DNA of 8,375 bases from JBLHGN01 sp047616325 (GCA_047616325.1 JBLHGN010000155.1:1-8375); one strand, 5' to 3'. Shown: positions 1-6,598, counted from the first letter of the stretch. Numbers and translations are program-made. The notes: a model not told the origin generated them from the sequence alone.

Positions 1-182
1 GATTTTCCAAAGGCCTTAATAGAGATCGAGAAGAACTACTTTCTTATTGTAAACATAAAGTCACCAGCGCAAAAATCGAATCATTTAATGCAACGATAAA
101 GCGAATAATTAGAAAGGCATGTGGATAGCAAGACATGGAATATCTCTATCTAAAAATTAGGCAAGAAGCAGTTGCTACCTGA
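1..182 (+). pseudogene. ISL3-family transposase, C-terminal remnant with internal amber stop
   Basis: Reading from base 3, the frame gives FSKGLNRDREELLSYCKHK, then ESFNATIKRIIRKACG, a TAG at 126-128, and then QDMEYLYLKIRQEAVAT with a TGA at 180-182. The pattern E-x-F-N-x-x-I-K-x-I-x-R-x-A-x-G, an aromatic, then D-x-E-Y-x-x-L-K-I is the usual C-terminal end of ISL3-family DDE transposases. The TAG falls where the family normally has an aromatic residue, so one base change from TAT or TAC would explain it. The 5' part of the gene lies outside the window. I see no clear ISL3 terminal inverted repeat between the stop and the neighbouring intron fragment (183-235), so the element's right end looks lost. 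The family call rests on motif memory and is fairly secure; the gene is non-functional here. Confidence 0.7.
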
Positions 183-235
183 TAAAACTTTGAAATTTAC
201 CGAACAACCGGAACTTAGAAATTCAGAGAAATTGG

Positions 236-539
236 TCAGCCAAAGTGGTAAAGAGCCTCTAATATTCGTTTTATTGTCGCGTGGACAACTCGATCACGAA
301 TACAGGGGATTCCCAACAAGCGCACACCACCATCGGGCTTGTCAATTTCAACTTGTTTTACGGGGTTTGGTTTATATGTCCAGTTTCTGATGTCCTCTGA
401 AAGCTGGCATAGCTCTTTGTCAAGATTACTCTGAAAAGTCTTTATGGTGCTGGGGGGGGGCCGCCATTTTTCTTTACGTCTGCAAAACCCAGTCGCGAGC
501 ACCACGTGCTGGTGAGTTGCCCAAAAAGTCTTTAGTCAT
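236..539 (-). pseudogene. Group II intron-encoded reverse transcriptase, N-terminal fragment, frameshifted
   Basis: The recognisable block is STIKTFQSNLDKELCQLSED, a few residues, then YKPNPVKQVEIDKPDGG and RLLGIPCIRDRVVHATIKRILE. This matches the RT0/RT1 region of LtrA-type intron proteins (KPDGG-x-R-x-L-GIP-x-x-x-DRVV). The likely start is the ATG at 539-537 on the minus strand, giving MTKDFLGNSPARGARDWVLQ. The next frame supplies VKKNGG, and the RT frame resumes after a run of nine C on the coding strand (452-460). At least two frame changes are therefore needed to read the protein. After ILEALYHFG the frame stops at 236-238, where a family member would continue through the RT palm with its YADD motif. 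The rest of the RT, the maturase domain and any endonuclease domain are absent. The cut end faces the ISL3 remnant. Confidence 0.8.
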
Positions 540-1218
540 CGTGAAATAGATCTGGGATCATATTGTACTTTCGCTTTGCGTTCGTATTTCGTCGTTCGTG
601 TCATTATCAGAACCTGAGTTACGTATCGGGTAATAGTGATGCTAATGACTCTTGATTCAGCGGATCTCATACGAGCGGTTTGCAACAGAATCATGATCAT
701 TAATGTGTTCAGCCCTTTAACTCCGACCTCCGTGTCGCTGACAAATAGTTTTACCCGCAGGTACGTCACCGCACCGTCATTGACTATCTGTTTTACGCAT
801 CATATGGCTTCATCTGCAACTCCCTGCCTCATAAAGCTCACATCTCTGCGTCGCTTAGGGCTTAAAATGTCTTAGTTACATCGACCCAAGATCAGCGGGC
901 TATTACTGGGGAAGCTAATAATCTGTATTCAGCACCCATCTACCTTCAATACTGCTTCGCGTTACGGAAAGGATTTTGGACTTCGGTGATACAGGGCACC
1001 TCATCCCACTCACAGCCTTACGAAGATTCACTCTCGTTTAGATGGCACTTGCGCCTCCAGCTTCCTTCAGGCTCCTCATTGGCCTACAATCACCCTGACT
1101 CCCTGTTGGGTAGCGATGATAGGTTTCTTCGGGCGCCCTTGCTCTTGGCTTCTTGTTCCCTCCTTTCAGGGCTGTGGATGGACTTACACCATCTAGACTA
1201 TTAACATGCCAGTCGCAC
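236..1218 (-). mobile_element. Group II intron, 5' portion (class C-like), truncated inside its RT gene
   Basis: Read on the minus strand from 1218, the sequence opens with GTGCGACTGGCATG, followed by AGTCTAGATGGTGTAAGTCC, then GGAACAAG, AGCAAGGGC, CCTGAAGGAAGC and AAGGCTGTGAG. These blocks occur in the same order as in domain I of bacterial class C group II introns such as that of Oceanobacillus iheyensis, which starts GUGUGCCCGGCAUG. Position 1218 is therefore taken as intron base 1. About 680 bases of ribozyme (domains I-III and the start of IV) precede the intron-encoded protein. The exon end ACGA (1219-1222 on +) can pair with TCGT (1020-1023 on +), a plausible IBS1/EBS1 pair. The 3' part, including the rest of the RT and domains V and VI, is missing, so the intron cannot splice or move by itself. 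No other gene is seen in 540-1218; short reading frames there are ribozyme sequence. Confidence 0.8.
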
Positions 1219-1288
1219 TCGTGTATGGCTACGCCATTTTACACAAAACTACACACCAACCAAAATGCAGCTGCACTTGGCGTTAGCT
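1219..1288 (+). other. Right half of an attC-like site interrupted by the intron
   Basis: The segment ends in TTGGC-GTTAGCT (GTTAGCT at 1282-1288). It shares GGCGTTAGCTA with the right end of the attC-like site at 2244-2360. In an attC this would be the R' core box preceded by the spacer and the L' box. The left half (R'' and L'') is not found; it would have been on the far side of the intron, which is deleted. A 10-bp palindrome TGCAGCTGCA (1266-1275) also lies here. The call depends on the better-preserved downstream site. Confidence 0.45.
1221..1244 (-). other. 5'-exon hairpin next to the group II intron insertion point
   Basis: GTGTA-TGGC (1221-1229) pairs with GCCA (1233-1236) and TACAC (1240-1244), leaving a TAC loop and a TTT bulge, nine base pairs in all. 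It ends two bases before the predicted intron start. Class C introns are known to select sites just downstream of a DNA hairpin, either a terminator or an attC stem. The position fits that rule, and the orientation (hairpin on the 5'-exon side) is also correct. Confidence 0.55.
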
Positions 1289-1293
1289 ATAAT
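1288..1293 (+). promoter_or_regulatory. Candidate -10 box at the cassette boundary
   Basis: A perfect TATAAT starts on the last base of the GTTAGCT core box, 39 bases before the hydrolase ATG. I find no good -35 hexamer at 16-18 bases upstream (1264-1271 reads AATGCAGC). It is either a weak or activator-dependent promoter, or chance in A+T-rich sequence. Confidence 0.35.
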
Positions 1294-1331
1294 CCAGATT
1301 CCGTTTATGTATTTGTATTTGAGAGATAATT

Positions 1332-2249
1332 ATGAAGTTGGTTATAAAGGAAAGTAGATTCGAAGGATTCTTATATAAGTATGCTGAATTCCGAAAAGAA
1401 AAGCGAAGTAGTAATGGGGACTTGATCTTTATTGGAGGGGCATTCCAAGATATTAAAGCTTCATACAAAATATGCAGGGAACTTTCAAATTATTTTAATG
1501 TTTACTCACTTGATTTGCCTGGTTCAGGCGCTGCTGATATATTACCTTGCACGTATGATTTTTCATATCTAGCTAATGTAGTTAATCACTTCGCCGAACT
1601 AGTGAATGTAAATAAATTTCATATTGTTGGTTGCTCATACGGTAGTCCTGTCGCTTACCGAATTGCTCAATTATTTCCACAAAAGATCGGTCGCATCGTC
1701 TTTACCGGTGCAATGAAGAGCATTCCGCCGGAGAATGTTGATGTTTTAAAAAAGACTATCGAGCTTGCAGAGTCTGGACGAATTTATGAGTTCGACAATC
1801 TGCTGACACGCATGTTTTTTAATTATGAAAAAAGTAATGTCATACCAAAACAACATTACATAATGAAAAAGTTCTCAAATATTTTAAAGGAAATGAATTT
1901 GAGCATGAAGCTGAAGTACGCAGAGAACACCAAGCGTCTTTTAAAAGAGAGCCTTAATTTAACACCTAGAATATTTTCGTCGACATTGATAGTGACTGGC
2001 GAATATGATAATTTTACAACGCCTGCATACTGCAAGAAGTTTTCATCCATGTGTGAAAACTCTATTACTACGTTTATCAAAAATTCAGACCACTTCTTTC
2101 ATGCTGAACAACATAAAATCACGATAAAACTTATTAGCCAGTTTCTTATTGGCGGGGACATCCGTCATATAGAGGGGCATAGTAAATATTCGAGTGCAAA
2201 TAACAATCAATATGCCCAAGTGATTGCCAGTGAATTTGAGACCAGCTAA
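1332..2249 (+). CDS. Alpha/beta-fold hydrolase (serine hydrolase), cassette gene
   Basis: A 305-residue cytoplasmic protein with no signal peptide or membrane segment. The hydrolase signature is complete. GGAF (35-38) forms the oxyanion-hole loop, DLPGSG (61-66) is the usual turn after strand 4, and the nucleophile elbow is G-C-S-Y-G with Ser102. Asp226 in GEYDNF is the likely acid and His254 in NSDHFFHAE the catalytic base. A helical cap of about 90 residues lies between 130 and 215. The C-terminal 30 residues, rich in Ser, Asn and Gln, look like a tail beyond the fold. The family covers esterases, thioesterases, lactonases and C-C hydrolases, and the substrate cannot be read from sequence. 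The ATG is preceded by GAGAG at 1321-1325, six bases away. The stop codon TAA (2247-2249) lies inside the attC-like site, and the flanking core boxes suggest the gene arrived as an integron cassette. Confidence 0.85.
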   Translation: MKLVIKESRFEGFLYKYAEFRKEKRSSNGDLIFIGGAFQDIKASYKICRELSNYFNVYSLDLPGSGAADILPCTYDFSYLANVVNHFAELVNVNKFHIVGCSYGSPVAYRIAQLFPQKIGRIVFTGAMKSIPPENVDVLKKTIELAESGRIYEFDNLLTRMFFNYEKSNVIPKQHYIMKKFSNILKEMNLSMKLKYAENTKRLLKESLNLTPRIFSSTLIVTGEYDNFTTPAYCKKFSSMCENSITTFIKNSDHFFHAEQHKITIKLISQFLIGGDIRHIEGHSKYSSANNNQYAQVIASEFETS

Positions 2250-2360
2250 CAAAAGCATCAAAGATGACCCGGATGACTACGCTCAAATTTCGTAGTAGAA
2301 TTCACACTTTAGCTTCCGTATCAGCTGGGTATTTGCGGGGACTCTATGCTGGCGTTAGCT
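2244..2360 (+). repeat. attC-like recombination site (117 bp)
   Basis: The ends are perfect inverted repeats, AGCTAAC (2244-2250) and GTTAGCT (2354-2360). Inside them comes an unpaired spacer (AAA against GGC). A second stem follows, AGCAT (2254-2258) with ATGCT (2346-2350), extended after a CAA bulge by AGA (2262-2264) with TCT (2343-2345) and then CCC with GGG. The order of outer box, unpaired spacer, inner box with extrahelical bases and long variable middle is that of integron attC sites, and the length is close to Vibrio-type repeats. The middle carries its own 6-bp hairpin, ACTACG (2276-2281) with CGTAGT (2291-2296). Only the AAC/GTT parts of the core boxes fit the strict consensus; GTTAGCT departs from GTTRRRY at one base. 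Confidence 0.65.
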
Positions 2361-2443
2361 AGCAAGTACAGATATCTACACAAATAACGGGATAAGATAC
2401 AATGTATTAATATTTATCTTTACGAGCCTTGGTATAAACAATT

Positions 2444-4237
2444 ATGACAAACCGACTACCTCAGAAAACCTCCTCGACTATATCGACGCTCGACGGTCTT
2501 GCGAAGCTGGCAAACTACTCCCTCATGGACACGCTCAACTGTGATCCTGACGCGACAGAAAACGGTGCCGACCACGCGCCGCGACAAGTCTTCACGGGCC
2601 ATTTTGTCCCCGTCAATCCCACTCCAATCAAAGACCCAGAATATGTAGCGCACAGCAAAAACTTTTTTTCCGAGCTTGGCTTCACCGACAGCATGGCAGA
2701 GACTTCCGACTTCGTCCGTATGTTCTCCGGCGACATCTCTCAGGTTCCAGAGCCGATGCGTAAGGTCGGTTGGGCGACCGGGTACGCACTTTCCATCTAC
2801 GGCACTGAATACATCCAGCAGTGCCCGTTCCAAACCGGCAACGGATATGGAGACGGTCGTGCAATTTCCGTGCTTGAGGCCGTCATCAACGGTCGACGCT
2901 GGGAGATGCAGCTGAAAGGTGGCGGCCGCACGCCATATTGCCGCGGTGCGGACGGTCGCGCTGTCTTGCGGTCTAGTATCCGCGAGTTCTTGGCTCAGGA
3001 GCACATGCACGCACTGGGCGTGCCCACGTCTCGGTCTTTGAGTTTGTACGTTTCAAAAACGGAGGAGGTGAAACGACCGTGGTACTCGGAGGGCTCGCGC
3101 TCGGAGAATCCCGACAGGCTTATATCTGAAGCCGTCGCCATCTCGACACGTGTCGCACCGTCGTTCATCCGCGTCGGCCAACTCGAACTTTTCGCTCGCC
3201 GTACCCGTAAAAATGTGCACCCGAAAGCGATGGAAGAACTTGAGAAGATTGTGCTGCACTTGATTGATCGTGAGTACGCTGACGTTGTCGATAGGCAACT
3301 CACCACCCCAGAAAAAGTGGTGTTGCTGGCGCGCGAGTTTCGTAGCCGCCTCACGTCACTGGTGGCGAACTGGATCCGCGTCGGCTTCTGCCAGGGGAAC
3401 TTCAACAGCGACAACTGCGCAGTCGGTGGCTTTACCCTTGATTATGGTCCCTTCGGCTTTTGCGATGTGTTTAACCCGCATTATCAGCCTTGGACGGGGG
3501 GAGGTCATCACTTCTCATTCATGAACCAACCAAGCGCAGCGCAAAGCAACTTCAACATGTTTTGTTCGGCGTTACGGCCGTTGCTGGTGTCGCATCAGGA
3601 CTATTTGCTAGAGCTCGACGAGATTCAAAGTGGATTTTCGAAAGTAATGCACACGCAAATGAAAAAGATGTGGGCTGCCAAGTTGGGTCTTGGCACTTTG
3701 AATACGGCGTCTGACAAGGCACTTTGCGATGTACTGTTCAGCGAGCTAGAAACACTCATGATGCAAACGGCTGTCGATTACACTATTTTCTTCCGCGAGC
3801 TCTCGTCGATACCCGACGACATTGGCCCACTCAAGAAAAGCTTCTACAATAGCTTATACAATAATAGGGCGCATGACTCTGACCCCAAAAAGAGGGACCC
3901 CAAAGAGATGGACAGACGCTGGGCAGAGTGGCTCGCAAAATGGAAAATGCTCCTCAACAGCTCCAGTGACGCGAATGCTATTTTGGCCCGATCCAGTGAG
4001 GAAATCTCTAGGCAGATGAAGCTTGTCAACCCAAAATACATTTTGCGAGAGTGGTTTGTTATGCCGGCTTATCAGCAAGCAACTGCGGGAACTTACTCGC
4101 TAATTCGAGAGTTGCAGGACGTGATGACACAGCCATATGCAGAGCAGTCGAAGGATGTAGAGGATAAATACTATCGGTTGAAACCGCCTGAGTTCTTTGA
4201 GGTGGGTGGATTGTCCCATCTTAGTTGCTCGTCGTGA
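2444..4237 (+). CDS. selO: Protein adenylyltransferase SelO (YdiU family), long form
   Basis: A 597-residue pseudokinase-fold enzyme that transfers AMP from ATP to Ser, Thr or Tyr of target proteins and is linked to redox stress. Conserved blocks appear in order: GYGDGRAISVLE (134-145), QLKGGGRTPY (156-165), DGRAVLRSSIREFL (170-183), STRVAPSFIRVG (234-245), NFNSDN (319-324) and LDYGPFGF (332-339). By spacing from the characterised bacterial enzyme, the active-site residues are Lys158, Glu181, Arg236, Arg243, Asp323/Asn324 and Asp333, and all are present. The common H-G-V-M-N-T-D-N reads Q-G-N-F-N-S-D-N here. The protein is longer than the roughly 480-residue E. coli form. It ends Ser-Cys-Ser-Ser, so Cys595 occupies the place of the selenocysteine or cysteine near the C-terminus of SELENOO proteins. 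An in-frame TAA at 2435 makes the ATG at 2444 the first possible ATG start. No convincing Shine-Dalgarno precedes it. The gene begins 84 bases after the attC-like site. Confidence 0.92.
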   Translation: MTNRLPQKTSSTISTLDGLAKLANYSLMDTLNCDPDATENGADHAPRQVFTGHFVPVNPTPIKDPEYVAHSKNFFSELGFTDSMAETSDFVRMFSGDISQVPEPMRKVGWATGYALSIYGTEYIQQCPFQTGNGYGDGRAISVLEAVINGRRWEMQLKGGGRTPYCRGADGRAVLRSSIREFLAQEHMHALGVPTSRSLSLYVSKTEEVKRPWYSEGSRSENPDRLISEAVAISTRVAPSFIRVGQLELFARRTRKNVHPKAMEELEKIVLHLIDREYADVVDRQLTTPEKVVLLAREFRSRLTSLVANWIRVGFCQGNFNSDNCAVGGFTLDYGPFGFCDVFNPHYQPWTGGGHHFSFMNQPSAAQSNFNMFCSALRPLLVSHQDYLLELDEIQSGFSKVMHTQMKKMWAAKLGLGTLNTASDKALCDVLFSELETLMMQTAVDYTIFFRELSSIPDDIGPLKKSFYNSLYNNRAHDSDPKKRDPKEMDRRWAEWLAKWKMLLNSSSDANAILARSSEEISRQMKLVNPKYILREWFVMPAYQQATAGTYSLIRELQDVMTQPYAEQSKDVEDKYYRLKPPEFFEVGGLSHLSCSS

Positions 4238-4390
4238 TTTTTTGGACTTAAAAAGTAGTGCCAGAAACAACTTAATAGCGAAGGCTAGGTTAGTATTAAT
4301 ATAAGATGGCTAAAAGTTGTAACTGACCTTACTGATACTGATAGAACTCTACTTATTGAATATATATAGCCACGAGTACTGTCACTAGTA

Positions 4391-4497
4391 ATGGAGGATT
4401 TTAATTACTTACAGGCTTAATATCTTTTCTAGCTATTATTGTTGGCGCATCGCTCCAATATTTATTTAGTCGCCACACAGAAAATAAGCGCCATTAA
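4391..4497 (+). pseudogene. N-terminal remnant of a small membrane-anchored protein
   Basis: An ATG at 4391 gives MEDFNY and then loses frame. The neighbouring frame from about 4405 reads LLTGLISFLAIIVGASLQYL, then FSRHTENKRH and TAA at 4495-4497. This is one hydrophobic helix followed by a basic segment, typical of the N-terminus of small hypothetical proteins with a single membrane anchor and a cytoplasmic coiled region. A one-base frameshift between 4405 and 4411 plus loss of everything after the anchor would explain it. I do not recognise the family, and a chance hydrophobic stretch cannot be excluded. Confidence 0.35.
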
Positions 4498-4498
4498 A

Positions 4499-4525
4499 GC
4501 CGACACATCTTGGTTACTTGTCGGC
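4499..4525 (+). promoter_or_regulatory. Hairpin in the ilvD upstream region
   Basis: GCCGACA (4499-4505) and TGTCGGC (4519-4525) form a perfect 7-bp inverted repeat with a 13-base loop, about 43 bases before the ilvD start. It has no T-run, so it is not an obvious terminator. It could be an operator or a leader stem. No leucine-, isoleucine- or valine-rich leader peptide is seen beside it, so classical ilv attenuation is not supported. Confidence 0.35.
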
Positions 4526-4554
4526 ACAATGCTACATGCTCGCGAAAATTACTT

Positions 4555-4560
4555 AAGGAA
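4555..4560 (+). promoter_or_regulatory. Ribosome binding site deciding the ilvD start
   Basis: AAGGAA sits seven bases before the ATG at 4568. It supports that codon over the longer open frame reaching back to TTG 4439. Confidence 0.7.
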
Positions 4561-4567
4561 TTTCGAA

Positions 4568-6247
4568 ATGATTAAGATTACTGACAACATGCGTAAGCAT
4601 TCTTCCAAAGTGGTGGATGGCGTGGAGACTGCGCCAGCGCGATCCATGTTGCGCGCGGTCGGCTTCACTGATGATGACTTTAAAAAGCCGCAGATCGGCA
4701 TCGCATCGACCTGGGCCAATGTCACGCCATGCAATATGCACATTAATAAGCTCGCGGAAGAAGCCGAAAAAGGTGCCAATGCTGCCGGTGGCAAGGCAGT
4801 GATCTTCAACACGATCACGGTATCGGATGGCATCGCCAACGGCACCGAGGGCATGAAGTATTCTCTAGTGTCACGAGAGGTCATCGCCGACTCCATTGAA
4901 ACCGTGGTTGGCTGCGAAGGCTTCGATGGTCTGGTTGCCGTAGGTGGCTGCGACAAAAACATGCCCGGTTGCCTCATCGGTATGGCACGGTTGAACCGCC
5001 CAGCAATCTTTGTCTATGGCGGCACCATCAAACCCGGTGCTGGCCATACTGATATTATCTCGGTTTTTGAGGCCGTGGGTCAGCACGCCAAGGGCGCACT
5101 GGATCTTATTCAACTTAAGCAGATCGAAGACACCGCAATACCTGGCCCCGGTTCGTGTGGGGGCATGTACACCGCCAATACCATGGCTTCAGCCATAGAA
5201 GCCTTAGGTATGTCTTTACCTGGCTCGTCTGCGCAAGACGCAATTTCCTCCGAAAAAGCTTCAGATTGCTTCCGCGCGGGTCAGCAAGTGCTGGAACTGC
5301 TGGCTCAAGACATCAAACCGCGGGACATCATGACGCGCAAAGCCTTCGAAAATGCCATTCGCGTCATCATCGTACTGGCCGGTTCCACCAACGGTGTACT
5401 GCACTTGCTGGCAATGGCCCATGCAGTGGACGTAGACCTAACCCTTAATGACTTTATCGAGATAGGTAAAACCACCCCCGTGCTGGCGGACCTTCGCCCT
5501 AGCGGCCAGTATATGATGTCCGAATTAGTCGCCATCGGGGGCATCCAGCCACTAATGAAGCGTTTACTCGATGCTGGTCTGTTGCACGGCGACGCTCTTA
5601 CCGTCACAGGTAAAACACTCGCTGAAAATCTCGCCGACGTCGCCGACTATCCGGCCGGCCAAGACATCATTCGTCCATTCAGCAACCCGATCAAGAAGGA
5701 CTCACACCTGGTTGTATTACACGGCAACTTATCGCCAACGGGTGCGGTGGCAAAGATCACAGGCAAGGAAGGTCTGCGCTTCGAAGGAATCGCTCGTGTC
5801 TACCACAGTGAGGAAGCCGCGTTGGCCGGTATCCTCAATGGCGAAGTCGTTGCAGGGGATGTCATTGTAATCCGCTACGAAGGTCCAAAGGGTGGCCCTG
5901 GCATGCGTGAAATGCTTTCGCCAACGTCCGCAATTATCGGCAAAGGCCTGGGTAAAGACGTCGCGCTTATCACGGATGGTCGTTTCTCCGGTGGTTCGCA
6001 TGGTTTTGTAGTGGGTCACATCACACCAGAGGCCTTTGATGGTGGCCCGATTGCGTTAGTGGAGAACGGTGACAGAATCACCATTGATGCTGAGACTCGA
6101 GAAATCTCCATGGATATCAGTGACGCCGCGTTAGCCGAACGCCGTAAAAGCTGGAAACAACCTGCGCCGCACTATGCACGTGGAGTGTTGGCTAAATATG
6201 CAAAACTGGTGTCTAGCGCCTCGGAAGGAGCTGTCACCGATAAGTAA
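4568..6247 (+). CDS. ilvD: Dihydroxy-acid dehydratase
   Basis: A 559-residue cytoplasmic Fe-S enzyme that removes water from 2,3-dihydroxy-isovalerate and 2,3-dihydroxy-3-methylvalerate, the third shared step of valine and isoleucine synthesis (also feeding leucine and pantothenate). Cluster ligands are Cys55 (TPCN), Cys128 (GGCDKNMPGC) and Cys197 (GPGSCGGMYTAN). Mg-site residues are Asp87, Asp129, Lys130 (carbamylated in the family) and Glu448 (MREML), and the catalytic serine is Ser474 in GRFSGGSHG. Three cysteines and this length match the short [2Fe-2S]-type enzymes, rather than the form of about 616 residues in E. coli. The ATG at 4568 is preferred: AAGGAA (4555-4560) lies seven bases upstream and the protein then starts at the usual point. 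The frame stays open back to a TTG at 4439, but that extension has no family resemblance. The gene appears intact. Confidence 0.95.
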   Translation: MIKITDNMRKHSSKVVDGVETAPARSMLRAVGFTDDDFKKPQIGIASTWANVTPCNMHINKLAEEAEKGANAAGGKAVIFNTITVSDGIANGTEGMKYSLVSREVIADSIETVVGCEGFDGLVAVGGCDKNMPGCLIGMARLNRPAIFVYGGTIKPGAGHTDIISVFEAVGQHAKGALDLIQLKQIEDTAIPGPGSCGGMYTANTMASAIEALGMSLPGSSAQDAISSEKASDCFRAGQQVLELLAQDIKPRDIMTRKAFENAIRVIIVLAGSTNGVLHLLAMAHAVDVDLTLNDFIEIGKTTPVLADLRPSGQYMMSELVAIGGIQPLMKRLLDAGLLHGDALTVTGKTLAENLADVADYPAGQDIIRPFSNPIKKDSHLVVLHGNLSPTGAVAKITGKEGLRFEGIARVYHSEEAALAGILNGEVVAGDVIVIRYEGPKGGPGMREMLSPTSAIIGKGLGKDVALITDGRFSGGSHGFVVGHITPEAFDGGPIALVENGDRITIDAETREISMDISDAALAERRKSWKQPAPHYARGVLAKYAKLVSSASEGAVTDK

Positions 6248-6359
6248 TAACATGAGCGGCCACGATGAATAAACTGCATATTCGTTTAAGAGAGTTGCGT
6301 TCTAAATCAAATATGGATTATCTTCGTTGTGTGGGCGAGCAAGCTCAACTTCGCCCTAA

Positions 6360-6593
6360 AGACGGCACACAAGCTCAGTAATTGCATTTAACTTAGCAAT
6401 GTTTCTGGGTCAAAATAGTACATTGCAAACAGGGTTTTTCTATGGGTTTCTCGCTGGCCTTGGCTGGGTAACAATGTCATTCGGAATAAACGACCTTTTC
6501 GAGTAGCGCTCTTTTAAATTATTTGCAATAGATGCTGACTATCACACCCTTGGGCTTACAATAATGGGTGCTATTCTAGGAGTATGGCATTAG
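6360..6593 (+). pseudogene. DUF1761 membrane protein, C-terminal remnant with internal amber stop
   Basis: The open frame begins after a TAA at 6357 and reads SSVIAFNLAMFLGQNSTLQT, then GFFYGFLAGLGWVTMSFGIN and DLFE. A TAG at 6504-6506 interrupts it, and it resumes RSFKLFAIDADYHTLGLTIM, then GAILGVWH, with a stop at 6591-6593. This is the C-terminal half of DUF1761 proteins, small four-helix membrane proteins of about 135 residues and unknown function. The end (MGAILG-x-W) is at the natural position. The TAG replaces a residue that is usually Arg or Gln in the LFE-x-RS motif, so a CAG to TAG change is enough. The N-terminal helices are missing. The bases between ilvD and 6360 carry only a 38-codon frame that I do not recognise. 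The remnant stops five bases before the IS30 left end. Confidence 0.7.
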
Positions 6594-6598
6594 TCTGG

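Larger units (their letters stand above)
1283..2354 (+). mobile_element. Probable integron gene cassette carrying an alpha/beta hydrolase
   Basis: The segment is bounded by two G^TTAGCT sequences, recombination being expected after the G at 1282 and at 2354. It has the classic cassette layout: a short 5' leader of about 50 bases, one gene, and a stop codon that overlaps the left arm of the attC. Its 1072 bp is a usual cassette size. The gene is more A+T-rich than selO and ilvD. No integrase, attI or further cassettes can be seen, and the upstream attC is damaged by an intron, so this may be a lone or stranded cassette. Confidence 0.55.
4238..4567 (+). other. Intergenic region between selO and ilvD
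   Basis: This is 330 bases of mostly A+T-rich sequence. It holds a membrane-protein remnant (4391-4497) and a 7-bp inverted repeat (4499-4525), both listed separately. A weak promoter-like pair for ilvD, TTGGTT (4510-4515) and TACATG (4533-4538) with 17-base spacing, is possible but poor. I see no strong terminator after selO; the only candidate is a T-run/A-run pair at 4239-4255, which would form a weak stem. I found no second attC-like site after selO, so nothing shows that selO itself is a cassette. Confidence 0.5.

Noticed and set aside
540..1204. Open frames of 70-80 codons on both strands (for example 636-875 + and 536-769 -)
   Set aside because: They overlap the ribozyme part of the group II intron, have no motif and no ribosome binding site, and are frames through structured RNA sequence.
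1199..1288. A complete 90-bp attC with TATTAAC as left core box and AGTCGCA pairing with TGCACT
   Set aside because: The left arm is the first bases of the group II intron (GTGCGACT... on the minus strand), so the pairing is fortuitous. Only the part right of 1218 can belong to an attC.
2456..4078. Long minus-strand frames opposite selO, up to 184 codons
   Set aside because: selO is clearly coding on the + strand with conserved motifs; these are shadows of its codon pattern.
4238..4320. A second attC-like site after selO, which would make selO a cassette
   Set aside because: GGTTAGTA and CAACTTA occur but do not form nested paired boxes with a spacer, and the match is far weaker than at 2244-2360.
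4439..4567. N-terminal extension of IlvD from TTG 4439
   Set aside because: The extra 43 residues do not resemble the family, and a good ribosome binding site precedes ATG 4568.
6265..6381. A 38-codon frame after ilvD beginning MNKLHIRLRELRSKSNMDYL
   Set aside because: No Shine-Dalgarno, no recognised family, and it overlaps the DUF1761 remnant in another frame. It remains possible that its first 17 residues are a decayed gene start.
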